Shown here: positions 44,601 to 54,942 of the stretch, piece after piece
Layout: every line of letters begins with the position of its first letter
How positions within the stretch are numbered: position 1 is the stretch's first letter
From: Dendrolimus kikuchii
Lineage: Eukaryota > Arthropoda > Insecta > Lepidoptera > Lasiocampidae
Reading direction: 5' to 3'
Length of the DNA: 64,000 bases
Assembly (NCBI GenBank): GCA_019925095.2
Contig: CM034412.1
Coordinates: forward strand, 16,637,499 to 16,701,498
Program-made: the position numbers and the translations under genes
The notes under the pieces: model-generated
What the model saw: only the letters and a program-made list of their open reading frames with translations
What the model was told of the DNA's origin: nothing
Database searches by the model: none

Positions 44601-45321
44601 CTTTCTTCGTATTGAAGATGCGTGTTGTTCTGGCCATGCAAACACCGTCAAGCCGTTCATTTTGGATGGAAAAAAGAATGGTGTTGTGGTCAGAGCACGT
44701 CACTCCGTCGTCTACCCTCCAATCGCGCACGAAGTTGAGAAGGTCCTTAGTGCATACCGTGATATCCACAAAACTCGTAAGGGTCTTGTCTCCACGCACG
44801 GTGTCGAAGGTTGGAGTGTTTCCTTCGTTGAGCACCTGCAAGTCAAGCTCGTTCAGGAGTCCTGCCAGCCTCTTACCCCGTCGATCTTCAGTGGGGCTAC
44901 CCCACCATGGACTCTTCGAGTTCACATCGCCGCCCACTACCATCCTCCGGGTTCCCAAAGTTCTCGCGATTTCTCTAATTTGTTCCATGTAGGGCTCCAG
45001 GTCTTTGTCGGGTTCTAAGTAAAGGGAGACGACTACCAGAGCGCTAGGTCCCCGTCCCAGTTTAACTACCACCAGATTGTCGGTGGTATATTCCGGTACT
45101 ATGATGGCTTGTACCTTCGAATCAAATACGGCTATTGCCGCTTTGGCTGTAATTCTGGTCTGACCAGTGTTTTGGTAAACTCTAGCGCCCCGATAGTCCC
45201 TCACCTTGCCCACATTGCCTACGTAAGGCTCTTGGAGTAGAGCGAAAGCCGCACCTCTCTCGCTGGCGTGTTTGAACAGCTCGTTCGTTGCGAGCTCCAT
45301 CCTTTGGAGGTTGGCTTGCAT
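41668..45321 (-). CDS. ORF2 of F2: endonuclease-RT-RNase H
   Basis: 1217 residues, colinear with the F1 protein with no gaps evident. Keeps QEPYVG, GGDVNSKSPWWG, CSDHN (S to C before SDHN), SLDIEGAFDSAWW, FADDVVLL, the RNase H residues (FTDGS, YQAELLAI, YSDSRSAL, NERADELAK) and the C-terminal finger. Intact. Begins MQANLQ with the same open upstream frame to the gag stop. Confidence 0.93.
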   Translation of the reverse strand: MQANLQRMELATNELFKHASERGAAFALLQEPYVGNVGKVRDYRGARVYQNTGQTRITAKAAIAVFDSKVQAIIVPEYTTDNLVVVKLGRGPSALVVVSLYLEPDKDLEPYMEQIREIARTLGTRRMVVGGDVNSKSPWWGSPTEDRRGKRLAGLLNELDLQVLNEGNTPTFDTVRGDKTLTSFVDITVCTKDLLNFVRDWRVDDGVTCSDHNTILFSIQNERLDGVCMARTTRIFNTKKANWDLFREKVDQLMLENRLTTDVIEELTDTTDLENKVNTLNNTVVEACKHSIPQLSQKNKVNLPWWSEELANLKRGVVTKKRRIRSAPQSCRRSVVDEYLQAKKKYQMEISAAKTRSWKEFCGKQDREGVWEGIYRVIGRTKKRDEDQPMVDKGVVLGPRESAVLLAETFYPEDSAMGDDRGHRAIREQADKLNSKLALLGNDDPPFTALELRQAAYRFNPKKAPGADGLTADICAQAIYHNPEFYLSLVNKCLTLGYFPAVWKRATVVVLRKPGKEDYSHPKSYRPIGLLPVIGKILERLIVNRLTWHLVPRLSTRQYGFLPQRSTEDSLYDLVNNIRGKLKQKKIITLVSLDIEGAFDSAWWPMIRVRLAEENCPRNIQRILGSYLENRSVSLRYLGEEVERPTTKGCVQGSIGGPILWDLLLDPLLKGLEARGEHVQAFADDVVLLFDGDSGCSIERRANATLSYVQEWGVRNKLKFAAHKTKAVTFTRKLKYDTPRLNMGGVSIEMASEVKILGVTIDSSLTFNSHIRNVCAKAIKFHTQLSRAAKVTWGLNPEIVRIMYTAVLEPVILYAASVWAPSATKLGVRKQLNMVQRGFAQKMCRAYKTVSLNSAMVLAGLLPLDLRIKEVASLYEAKRGVEQPMLGDREMEMRVAYANTTHPASQIELQFGCLTDQEQVDAQRQQAVRIFTDGSLIEGQVGASLSFWDNEVETKSRKIKLASYCTVYQAELLAIREATVSARKRPERSFGIYSDSRSALQALCNWSSVNPLAAEARENIRQCVSQGKVVSLYWVKAHVDVRENERADELAKAAALSLKVRPLYDKCPVSFVKRQFRMGTVDEWNRRYCQETTASVTKLFFPEVSWAYKVVRQVGLTDLHTQLFTGHGGFSEYLNRFGCKENPSCICDEEQQEDVPHLIFRCPVYTRERFACESKLRIEIRHENMAELMSKRNVEVFIAFCLKVVKSVISRNRTIDI

Positions 45322-45373
45322 AACTCGGTACGACTTCCGCTCCTTAGAGACCGCTTGGTTGCCCGGGGTGCCC

Positions 45374-46948
45374 TTAGCAGTAAGCGACCGAGGCTCTAGC
45401 TATCTCCTCCCACCTGCTGCGTATTGGGCACCTGCTGTCGAAGGCGTTGTGGTCTATGTCCACCTTCTTCGCCCTCCTGCAATTGCAGCAAGTGGGTGGT
45501 GCTCCCGCCTTGAAGTCCGGACATTCGTACTTCATGTGGGGGTCCCCACAGTGGCTGCACTTCGGCTGCTGCTGCGCTTCAACGCAAAGCCTTCTCCCGT
45601 GGCCGTAGCCCAGGCATAGCGAACACTGCACTAACGGCGATCTATCCGTTACGTGGAGCGTCTGCAGGTCTACTCTGACCATTCCGGTCTTCGTCATGCG
45701 CTGCCACAGCCTAGGCGCCACCCTTAAGACAACCCTATGGGTAAGGGGGTTTCTTCCCCTTATTTTGTAGGCTGCCGTCATCTCCTGCTCTTCTTCTGTT
45801 AGCCCTTCAAAGATCTTCCGATTTTGGTTCTTCAGGGCCTTGAAGAGTTCGTCGTCGGTGTGCACCCTTAGCACACCGGTGATCTGGACTAAGGGATTCT
45901 TGTTTTTAACATCCTCTACATTGAGGTGCTCGCTCTCTTTCAGCTTGTTCTTCACTTTCTCTCTGTCACTAGCTGTTTTACAGCCAATGATTACCTTCCT
46001 GTCCCGCCCTTTTCTTACACGCTCAATTTCGAAGTCTCCTTCTTTTGCGTTCAGGACTCCTCTTACCTTATCGAGCACCTCATCTCCGGATATCTCCTGG
46101 TCCTTGTCGGTGATTACTACCGAGTGTAGTGTTGGGCGCTCAGTTGCTCTTGCCCCCTCCTTCCCTGACACCACACTGGCGTAACTCATCCGACTTTCCC
46201 TTAGCTCCTCCCTGTGCCTATCAATCTCCCCCTGAAGGTCCTTGATGCGCATGGTACTATCCCTCATTAGGGCTGCATGCTCTTCTAACTTGCGCATCAA
46301 TTCCTCCTTCCCTATATCAACCTCGTTCCTGTTTTCTTCCAAGTCTATTTGGACTTCGGTCCCTTGTTCCCTGTTCTGAACGCCTTTTCCCTCTTCGTTT
46401 CTAAGCTCACGCATAGCTTTTTCACCTTCTCGTACTATTACATATAGTCTGTTCACCATCTCTTCTACCCCTCTCTTAATCTCAGTTTTGAGATTGCGTG
46501 AATCTGATAGATATTTATCTATCTTGTCGACGCATGCCTTAGCCTCAGTTTCCCTACTAGTACATTTCCCTTTTAACGGGGAAATGATCGGAGACCTAGC
46601 CAACTCGCGGGTTGGTCCCACTGCTGAGGTTGAGGCTATACCAGCTGTTTCATTTGCCTTTGCCCTAGTATAAGTCCTATTCAGACACTCCATAGGCTTC
46701 CTGTTTACTTCGGCCGTCACCTTTGCTGTCTTTTTTGGGGGAGAGAATTTTAACGTCACCGCCTTCTTCGTGGGGGGTGGACTCATTTTCCTTCTTTCTT
46801 CCCCTAATGCGTCAATTTGGCCTCTCACTTCCGCTGTGGTCATCATCTGGGTTCTTTCCCGCGGAGAGACAGTCTCCGCTTCGTCGTCACTTGTGCTACC
46901 ACGTGTACTACCCGACCCCGTCAGTGGCTTTTTCGGCGTCCTGAACAT
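45374..46948 (-). CDS. ORF1 (gag) of F2
   Basis: 524 residues from the ATG at 46948 (MFRTPKKP). The frame extends 7 codons further upstream, but only to a GTG. Helix SRNLKTEIKRGVE, acidic coiled region, RRM-like VQITGVLRVHTDDE, and three knuckles at about 442-507 (CSLCLGYGHGRRLC, CSHCGDPHMKYEC, CCNC ending HNAFDSRC). Intact. Confidence 0.88.
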   Translation of the reverse strand: MFRTPKKPLTGSGSTRGSTSDDEAETVSPRERTQMMTTAEVRGQIDALGEERRKMSPPPTKKAVTLKFSPPKKTAKVTAEVNRKPMECLNRTYTRAKANETAGIASTSAVGPTRELARSPIISPLKGKCTSRETEAKACVDKIDKYLSDSRNLKTEIKRGVEEMVNRLYVIVREGEKAMRELRNEEGKGVQNREQGTEVQIDLEENRNEVDIGKEELMRKLEEHAALMRDSTMRIKDLQGEIDRHREELRESRMSYASVVSGKEGARATERPTLHSVVITDKDQEISGDEVLDKVRGVLNAKEGDFEIERVRKGRDRKVIIGCKTASDREKVKNKLKESEHLNVEDVKNKNPLVQITGVLRVHTDDELFKALKNQNRKIFEGLTEEEQEMTAAYKIRGRNPLTHRVVLRVAPRLWQRMTKTGMVRVDLQTLHVTDRSPLVQCSLCLGYGHGRRLCVEAQQQPKCSHCGDPHMKYECPDFKAGAPPTCCNCRRAKKVDIDHNAFDSRCPIRSRWEEIARASVAYC

Positions 46949-47344
46949 CTCAGGAGAGAGTGTCGTCACACTTAAGATTGCTCAATAAAGCAACTATGCT
47001 ATCTGTTACCACAATAGTGATACACAGAGTTAACCTATGCTATGGCCAATAAGCCTTGTCTTAAATATATTATAGTCAAAATAGTAAAAAGTAGAAATAA
47101 AACAACACACTAATCTTTATTTTTGTTCACAGGTATTCCTGCAGTCAACTTATCTCCACCCCGTGGAGAGTCACAATTAAACAAGATAAGTCAATATTAT
47201 TACAGAAATTTCTATGCCTAAATAGGCAGATCAAGGTCTTAGTCTTACGATTTACTATAAACTTATATACTATTTACCTATATACTATTCTTAAACTATT
47301 TTGTTCGCTCAAACACTTATTTTTAATTCTTTTTTCTGTTTCAG

Positions 47345-47465
47345 GTCCAGGGGAGGAGCGGGAAGGCGCCGGGAGCCGGGAGGTGGACAGATGGAATCGT
47401 CGCGTCAACACGAGTTCAACGACACCTCGCACGCCGGGATTGGTCAACAGGACAAGGAGTTACAG
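47345..47465 (+). other. Antisense exon-like cassette, F2
   Basis: A pyrimidine-rich tract and TTTCAG end at 47344, then a 121-nt GC-rich segment and GTAAGT at 47466. Similar in length and sequence to the F3 cassette. Confidence 0.5.
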
Positions 47466-47863
47466 GTAAGTATGGATAGGGGGGGAGCTAGAGGGGGGGG
47501 AGGTAAGTAGATCGACAGATCTCGTCGTCCCGGGTTGAATGATACCAGACTCGACTATGTTAGCTTTGAAATTGGCTGAGAAACAAGCTGCGAAGTTTTG
47601 TCCCCGAAAATCCGGATGAAACTTCGCAACTTTCAAGTCGTTGTTTCTCACTCAATATCACTGCTAGAAGCTCGAGCTTGGGCTCAAACCTCTCGCCTCG
47701 GCAAGATCTGTCGACTGAGTCGAAAAAACAGGCTGAAATTTTTGAAATTTTTTGAGACCTAAAAATGGGTCCGGCAGGTGCTCCTGATGCTGGGGGCCAC
47801 TCCTGAGGAAACCCGAGCTTCCTCAGGTAGATATTTACTGAGTTATAGGAAATTTAAGATTTC

Positions 47864-48373
47864 CAAGATGGCCGCCAAGAAAGTTTGGTCGCCCAAATCT
47901 CAGCAACCAGGAGGCCTACTGTGCCCGTGTTTGGGTTTATTGGGATGCCCCTGGCCTAATCTAGGTCCTAAACCTATTTTTACAGGTCAAAATTTTGGGT
48001 GCAATTTTTTGGCTCGGTCCTATAAAGAAAGCTATCCTAAGACCCACAGTCGAAGTCCGGAGTTTCTACGATGGATAACGGCTGAGATTTTGGACTTTAA
48101 AGAAATCCAAAATGGCGGCCGAACTGTCAAACTCCGGCGGGAAATCGCCGTAACTCCCTGATTATATGTCCGATTTGGACCGGACTTGGACTGTAGTGTT
48201 GCCCGCTGTCTTCTCCACCCCGCTAGGGGGGGGGTTTGTACAAAAATTTTCTCGCCTGTTTTACAGGCTAGTCAGTCGCTAAAGCCTATCCTAATGTTAG
48301 CAGTCAAAATCCCGCCGCGCTGCGTTAAATAATGGCCGAGAAAACAAGATTTTAAAATTTTCAAAATGGCGGC
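47864..48373 (-). promoter_or_regulatory. Three YY1-like boxes, F2 5' region
   Basis: CCAAGATGGCCGCC at 47864, CCAAAATGGCGGCC at 48107 and CAAAATGGCGGCGG near 48361 (plus-strand reading); spacings about 243 and 253 bp. Confidence 0.6.
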
Positions 48374-48919
48374 GGCCCTTAGCCAAAAAACACCAGATCG
48401 CAATTTCTCAGGTTTCTATGGGCCGAAACCGGTCGAGCTTGGGCTCGTCTTAAAGCTCTCGGCGAGATCTAACTACCTACTGTTCTACTTACTAGCTAGG
48501 GACTCTATTTACCTATTTATTTAAGTTTTAAGCCAAAAAATTACGTATCTTGGAAAGTATAAGGCGTAAAATTTTCAAAAAATTTCTAAAATATGCCAAA
48601 AACTTTGCTCTATTTTCCCCAAAATTTTGTTGATTTTACCCAATACTAAAAAATAATAAAAACTTAAAAATTTTGAAAATTTTGGTTTTTTGATTTTTAA
48701 AAAATATTTTCCCTAGATCAAAAATCGGTTTTCTATGCGGGCAGGTAGAGCTGCCTGCCGCGCACAATACTGCAATTTTGAAACCCACGCGTCACTTATA
48801 CTTTCCGAGATATTTATAAAACAATTTTAAATTTCTAATATGAAATAATTAAAAACTATTATACCTAAAATTATTCTTGGACCGGAATTACACTTCGCTC
48901 GAAGAGGTCTTCAACCAGT

Positions 48920-48971
48920 CCTAACCTAGGCTCAATTGCTCCAAAGATGGCGGAGCAATTTCTAGGTTAGG
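48920..48971 (-). other. 5' region hairpin, F2
   Basis: CCTAACCTAG pairs with CTAGGTTAGG and AATTGCTCC with GGAGCAATT. Relative to F1/D1/E, C-G became A-T and A-T became G-C in the stem. Confidence 0.6.
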
Positions 48972-49628
48972 AACTTGTTTTTTTGATGGTGGTTCCGCCG
49001 GGTTTGCTCCGATGTCCGCGTGTGAGGTGTCAAACGACACGTCTCGGCGATCCCCCGGTGGCTACCGCGGCGGATTTTCAAGCTCCAAAGAAATTTTTTA
49101 CACTAGACTCAAAAAACAAAATTTGTCCGAAAAATTTCTCACTTTTTAATTTTTTGCCAAGTAACTATAATGAAATCTAAGATTGTATCTGGGCACTTTA
49201 ACTTAGTTTTTGGTGCTCTATCTATACGTATTTTTGATTGTAGAATCGGTCCATAAATCACGATTTTCACCCCACGTTTTTTCACTTTTCACTTTGTAAC
49301 TTTGTGAATGGAGTTGGAATTCCGACGTTAGTATTTTTGCCAGGTGGGGGCACCTGGGCCCCACCAAAGCCGCCGATAAAAACTGGGTGTCGTCGATTTA
49401 GTTTCCGAGATTTTAATTTTTGAAAATCCAATTTTTAGTTTTTGCACTATAACTTTTTAGTCCGAGTAGCTACGAAACTGGTTTTTGTATAGGCACCTGC
49501 GCCTCACTTTCCCGCACAATTCGGTACTACACACGGCACTGTACGGTTGAAAAAACCTATTTTTCTGAATTTTTTAGTCGGGAGCTTAGGTCAAATCGAC
49601 TGTTCTCGAGCGCGGTTCGAGCAGAACT

Positions 49629-49638
49629 GGTTAGGTTA
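49629..49638 (+). repeat. Telomeric repeat remnant
   Basis: GGTTAGGTTA at the 5' end of F2, running into the D-type fragment. Confidence 0.7.
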
Positions 49639-50136
49639 CAACTTATAGAATATGCCAAAATACAATTTCTTTACTCTGTATCTATATCTACTATATATTT
49701 ATGATTTATTTATATGTGAACTATTTTAACTCTATTTTGTATACAATACTATCTTATTTATTTAAATTTAGAATTTTGTGTACATATGTGTTCGTAGTCT
49801 TACATTTTGTGCCTTCTATTTTGTTGATATCTTATATTGTCTGCTGCTGTGCTGCAGTATCCAGTACATACATACTTTGTAGTCGCTTACTTATTTAAAA
49901 CTAGTTATATATCTATGTTTTATTCTATTACTAACGCTATCAGTAGATATACTGCAGTATATTACTGTAGTGTTATTTAAGTACTACTTTGTATTACTCT
50001 ATCCTATTGCTGGTCAACACACATCTATATACTAACTTTGTTCTTTTTTTTTTTTTTTGTTACAGGTCACGACTACATTCCGGGGTCCTACGGTATGGTA
50101 AGTATTTTTATTGTTTTGTGTTAATGTGTTTAGCGA
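49639..50136 (-). mobile_element. Truncated D-family fragment
   Basis: About 500 bp nearly identical to the internal 3' non-coding region of D2 (about 50477-50976), with only a few substitutions. It lacks poly(A) and terminal hairpin on one side and gag on the other, and is flanked by telomeric repeats on both sides. It still has the AT-rich hairpin (49933-49974) and an antisense mini-exon (50066-50097). Confidence 0.75.
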
Positions 50137-50144
50137 GTTAGGTT

Positions 50145-50147
<3 letters not shown>
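50137..50147 (+). repeat. Telomeric (TTAGG)n tract
   Basis: GTTAGGTTAGG between the D fragment and the oligo(T) of D2. Confidence 0.8.
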
Positions 50148-50182
<35 letters not shown>

Positions 50183-51462
50183 CAGCTTTTCTAGCTCAGG
50201 CGAACGAGATTGCCCGAGTCAATTATGTATTTTTATTTTTGCTTTATTTGGTCACAAACATGCACTACTCTTACAAACTACGTATTGGGTAAATAAATTT
50301 TTACTATTTTAGGAATTTGGTTGGAGTTGGTTTGAGTTGGTTTAGATTGGTTTGGATTGGATATTAGATAGGGTCGCGTTTTTGGTCAGATATGGTTAGG
50401 AAATTTAGGGAGGGACGGGTAAGGGTTGTTTTGTTTATTTATTCATTTATTTTACCTTTATTTAGTCTACTTGTACAACTTATAGAATATGCCAAATTAC
50501 AATTTCTTTACTCTGTATCTATATCTACTATATATTTATGACTTATTTATATGTGAACTATTTTAACTCTATTTTGTATACAATACTATCTTATTTATTT
50601 AAATTTGGAATTTTGTGTACATATGTGTTCGTAGTCTTACATTTTGTGCCTTCTATTTTGTTGATATCTTATATTGTCTGCTGCTGTGCTGCAGTATCCA
50701 GTACATACATACTTTGTAGTCGCTTACTTATTTAAAACTAGTTATATATCTATGTTTTATTCTATTACTAACGCTATCAGTAGATATACTGCAGTATATT
50801 ACTGTAGTGTTATTTAAGTACTACTTTGTATTACTCTATCCTATTGCTGGTCAACACACATCTATATACTAACTTGTTCTTTTTTTTTTTTTTTGTTACA
50901 GGTCACGACTACATTCCGGGGTCCTACGGTATGGTAAGTATTTTTATTGTTTTGTGTTAATGTGTTTAGCGAATGAATGTGTTTGCGCTATGAATTCGTG
51001 TTTGTATGGGTTTGCCGGGTATGTGTGTTACAAACAAATTGCTTTTCCATTAAAAGCCGTTTGTTTTGGTGTGTTTGTACCGTGTTTTATGGCTGTTTAT
51101 TGTTCTGTGTATTTTGTTTGTTGTGTGTGTGTGTGTGTTTTTGTTATTTGTGTACGTGTTTGGTGCTCGTGTTTGCCATGTGTTGTTGCATGATTGTGTT
51201 CTAGTGTGTTTGTGTGTTGCGTTATACTCCGTAGGCTCCCTTCTCCATCTAGTCGTCATGGGTGTTATTTGGTCCCCACAAGAACATGCATCGCCTTTTG
51301 TTAGGTGGGTCCAACCGGTCACGCGCAAGATAGTCGAGCCGTAGACCGTACCTGGCTGGCTGGTCCTATGACACATACTTTTCTACCAGTACTATTGTTT
51401 CGTGTTTTCTCAGCCAGGCACGGTTTCCGGCCCATTACTATTTTGTCGTCCCGGTGGCACAT
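50183..51462 (-). other. 3' non-coding region of D2
   Basis: Post-gag hairpin (51411-51422 with 51347-51358), antisense mini-exon 50902-50933 (acceptor TTACAG, donor GTAAGT), AT-rich hairpin 50770-50811, and terminal hairpin 50195-50218, 12 nt from the poly(A). No pol ORF. Confidence 0.75.
51347..51422 (-). other. Post-gag 12-bp hairpin, D2
   Basis: In sense RNA the arms pair over 12 positions (11 Watson-Crick and one G-U), with a 52-nt loop, 40 nt after the gag stop. Confidence 0.62.
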
Positions 51463-53250
51463 CTATTCATAGGCGACGGTTGCGCGCACTATTGCATCCC
51501 ACCTCGCTCTTATCGGACATTCGTCACTAAAGGCGTTGTGCCCCATATCCGTTCTTCCCATACGGACACAATTTTTGCATCTTGGTGGCGCGCCAACAAT
51601 GCGCTCCTCGCATTCATTCCTTGTGTGTGGGCCTCCGCAATGACTGCACATTACCTGGGATTCGGCACACCGCTTTTTGCCGTGGCCGAATTCCAGGCAC
51701 ATGGTGCATTGCGTCAATGGCGACCGGTCCGTTACCTGCAAATTTTGCAGGTCAATTCTTACGTTCCCAGCCTCGGTCAATCTCCTCCAGATGGGCGCTG
51801 TCACCTTAAGGACCACTTTGTGTGTGTTCGGGTTTCTTCCGCGAATCTTGTACGCGATCTCCATACCTTCGTCGACACCCTCAAGGCCCTCAAAAATCGA
51901 TCTGTTCTGATTCCTGAGGGCCCTGAAGATGTCTTCGTCAGTATGGATCCTGAGTACCCCCGTTATCATTACCATTGGCTGTTTATTGGCAATGTCCTCT
52001 GCTGTTAGGTCCTTTCTCTCCGTCCTCAGCTTGCACTTCAGCTTCTCCCTTTCCTCCGCCGTCCTGCAGCTGATGATGACCCGCCCATCTCTAGTTTTTC
52101 TTACACGCTCGACCTCCACCCCCCCTTCCATGGCGTTTAGCGCCGACCTTACGTCCATGAGGGTTTCACTGGCCATGCGGTCCTCTTTCTTGCTAGTAAT
52201 AGCTACGGAGTGCAACGTTCGGTAGACCGGTGGTTTACCCCCCGGCTTTACCGCCGCCACACTCGCGTAGCTCGGCTTCGGAACATTTTCCACACTGGAG
52301 CCTGCTTTGCATTCGTGAATAATCTGTTGCAGATTATTCATGCAATCCAGGCTTTTCTGCAGAAGCGCTGATTGTTCCTCCATCCTATTTGCTAGCTTCG
52401 ACTGACCTTCCTCGATCCTTCGGAACCTTTCGTCCTCTTCTTCTTTATCCCTAGGCAATGGTGCTGGATCCTGCGGTTGGGCTTCAGTCTGCACTTCTCT
52501 GCAGCTTGTTTCCCGTTGACTTTGTTCGCCTGAGTCCTTCCCCATTGCCGTTATATGCTTTAAAGCATCCCCAAGCGCCTTGTCTGTGTGTTTAAGCAGG
52601 ACGAACATACGACCCACCGCGTATTGCACGCCCTGCTTAATTTCTGTTTTCAAGTTCCTCGAACTGGTTATATGTTCTCGGAACTTTTCAAAACATTCAC
52701 CGGCCTCCTGCATCCTACTCACTCGCAGCTCCTCATGCTTTCTGACCGCTGGAGGTGTCTGCTTCGTGAAAGTCTTGTCTTGCTGTTCGTTACTGGGGCC
52801 TGCGTCTGGTTGTGCTTTTTCTTGCGCCTGCACTTGTGCTTGCGCCTGCACTTGTTCTTGCTCGACTACCTTGGGGGGCGGGGAGAATCTTAGGGTTACC
52901 CCTCTCTTCTTTTGTCCTTGTTTGGAAGTTGTGGGGCTGGGCGGTGTTACCGAGATCGATTTTAAGGGCGGCAGTCCCTTTTCCTTTCTTCTTCTAGCTA
53001 TTTCCTTGTCCATCTCCTTATCCCTCACCTTGCGCTCCGCATAGGTGGTGTATTTCGGGAGTGGACGCGGTGATGGAGACCGATCGATCCCGAGGGACCT
53101 CCTCTTCTCCCTTCGCTCCTTAAGCAGCTCCTCGAGAGGGCTGCCTGACCTTCCCGCTTCAGCCTTCTCCACTACCCTCGTCTGGATGTCTTCCCAGGTG
53201 GGGTACTCGTTCCATTCTTCCCTTTTAGTTTTTGCCGGTGTTCTAAACAT
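51463..53250 (-). CDS. Gag (ORF1) of gag-only element D2
   Basis: 595 residues, MFRTPAKTKREEW start. Differs from D1 Gag by scattered substitutions and a rearranged Gln/Ala-rich repeat (QVQAQAQVQAQ). RRM-like segment and three zinc knuckles at about 515-578 are identical in pattern to D1. The two copies keep the same length and no stop codon despite about 35 kb separation, which suggests recent transposition from functional sources. Confidence 0.9.
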   Translation of the reverse strand: MFRTPAKTKREEWNEYPTWEDIQTRVVEKAEAGRSGSPLEELLKERREKRRSLGIDRSPSPRPLPKYTTYAERKVRDKEMDKEIARRRKEKGLPPLKSISVTPPSPTTSKQGQKKRGVTLRFSPPPKVVEQEQVQAQAQVQAQEKAQPDAGPSNEQQDKTFTKQTPPAVRKHEELRVSRMQEAGECFEKFREHITSSRNLKTEIKQGVQYAVGRMFVLLKHTDKALGDALKHITAMGKDSGEQSQRETSCREVQTEAQPQDPAPLPRDKEEEDERFRRIEEGQSKLANRMEEQSALLQKSLDCMNNLQQIIHECKAGSSVENVPKPSYASVAAVKPGGKPPVYRTLHSVAITSKKEDRMASETLMDVRSALNAMEGGVEVERVRKTRDGRVIISCRTAEEREKLKCKLRTERKDLTAEDIANKQPMVMITGVLRIHTDEDIFRALRNQNRSIFEGLEGVDEGMEIAYKIRGRNPNTHKVVLKVTAPIWRRLTEAGNVRIDLQNLQVTDRSPLTQCTMCLEFGHGKKRCAESQVMCSHCGGPHTRNECEERIVGAPPRCKNCVRMGRTDMGHNAFSDECPIRARWDAIVRATVAYE

Positions 53251-53520
53251 CCTGCTATTGTCGGGGGGTAATTTGTCCTAAAACGTGTACTTACACTAAG
53301 GTGGGTCCTACTCTATTCGATTGGCGCAAGAGCACCAAATCGAAGGGTCAATTTGGTAAAAATAAAGTCAATAGTATGTATTGAACCAGTCAATAGGACA
53401 AAATAAAACAGATTGAATACAATTTATTTGTCAGAATATCAACTAAAACTAACTTATACTAACTACAATTTTTTATATTGCAGGTTCCTAAGGAGGTGTC
53501 GGGAGCGGAATCAAGGAAGG

Positions 53521-53700
53521 GTAGGTATGGTAAAATAAGGTAAAAGGTATGTGTAGAGGTAAGGTAATAAGGTATTGGTAAGGTAACGGTGAGGTAAGGT
53601 AAGGTAAGGTAAAGGTAAAATAAGGTAAAGGTAAAGGTAAGGTAAGGTAAAGGTTAGGACCAGGTAAGTATGAGGTATAACAAGGTAAGTATACAAGGAA
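53521..53700 (+). repeat. Degenerate TAAGG/GGTAAG array, D2
   Basis: Runs of TAAGG (for example near 53590-53615) mixed with TAAAGG. Confidence 0.62.
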
Positions 53701-54441
53701 GGTGAGTATTGGTGTTTTGAGAGACGAGTGTGACTGGATTTTGAGCGTGTGTGAATGTTTTGGAACTGTGTGGATTTACTGCAAGATGATTGTATGAATG
53801 TTTATAATCGAGGTAAGTGAGGTGAGTGAGGTAAGTGCAGTTTTGTATGCGGTAAGTGTACTGAATGCACTAATTTTGACTGTGTATGTGTGAGAGAGTG
53901 AAAGAATTTGTAATTGTGTGAGGTAAGTGAGGTGAGTGTAAGGAATTTCACTATTCCACCAGGCCCAGTTTGTTGGTCCCGGGAAGCCGATTCTGGAGAT
54001 ACCAAACTCGGCTATCCTAGGCCCAACAATGACCGAGTTACGGGTGGAGTAGTTTTGAGGGGTAGGTAGGGGGCGGGGAGGGGTTCCTGCTATTAGGTCT
54101 CAGAATTCCGAGTAAAACGAGCCCAAAGTCGAGTATTCTACTCCCTATATTCTCCGCGTAGTGGAGGTCCAAATTTCCAGAAAATTTTCTGGAGTGTCTA
54201 CCTGGATTTTTAAAATCCCTTTTCTAAGTCAAATATTGCCCTAATGGGGCTGTGTTTGGGCTCGCCGTACAGGGCTTTTCGAGATCTATCGATCTATAGT
54301 CAAATATCAAACAAAAAGTTTTTTACCTAAAAGTTAAATTTTTTGGGCAAATTCGTTAGCCGGGGGGTCCCTTTAGCTAACAAAGGAAACCGCTGTTAAA
54401 TACGCCCAATAACGACGGAGATATGGCCACTTGAAAAATTT

Positions 54442-54942
54442 CAAGATGGCGGCCAGTCACTTTTTGAAACCAAATATCTCAGAAACTATGCTTCGTAGAC
54501 TAGTCGTGTTTGGGTTTGCAACGCTTCCCCAAGTGTCCTCTACCTATTTAGCTACTCAGCTAGAAGTCAAAAAACTTCGCGTTTTTATTGATAAATATGG
54601 TGCTCCTTATGGAGCCTATGTCACCAGTGAAAACCCCACTACCGTGGGACCTATAGTTTCCGAGATACAGGCGGTCAAAAATTTCCAAGATGGCCGCCTT
54701 GAAATTTTAAACTCTTAAAACTCGACCGTTTCTGGTCCAATTCTGGTCAAGTTTGGGTTCTCCTGGGAGCCCTCGACGAGATCTAGCCCGCAAGATTTTA
54801 AAATCTTGTCCAATTTTCGATGTCCACTTTTTGGTTGGATCAGATGGTTTAAGGGCTGCCAAGTCCACCAAACGAAACCGCTATTTTCTAGGCCCAATAG
54901 TTTCCGAGAAAATGAGAAAATAAAATTTTCAAGATGGCGGCC
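54442..54942 (-). promoter_or_regulatory. Three YY1-like boxes, D2 5' region
   Basis: CAAGATGGCGGCC at 54442, CCAAGATGGCCGCC at 54685 and CAAGATGGCGGCC at 54930 (plus-strand reading); spacings 243 and 245 bp. Confidence 0.6.

Larger units (their letters stand above)
41091..49628 (-). mobile_element. Element F2: autonomous TRAS-like LINE
   Basis: Same organisation as F1: 3'UTR, ORF2, ORF1, long 5' region and shared 5' terminus (here GCAGAACT) followed by GGTTAGGTTA. The 3' end lacks the oligo(T) and starts just before its terminal hairpin (41098-41119), directly against the G remnant. It is the most diverged of the three F copies in its gag N-terminus and 5' region. Confidence 0.9.
46949..49628 (-). 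other. Long 5' region of F2
   Basis: Plus-strand reading: antisense exon cassette 47345-47465 (121 nt), no marked TAAGG array, YY1-like boxes at 47864, 48107 and 48360, hairpin 48920-48971 with exchanged base pairs, and the 5' terminus. No ORF supported. Confidence 0.7.
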
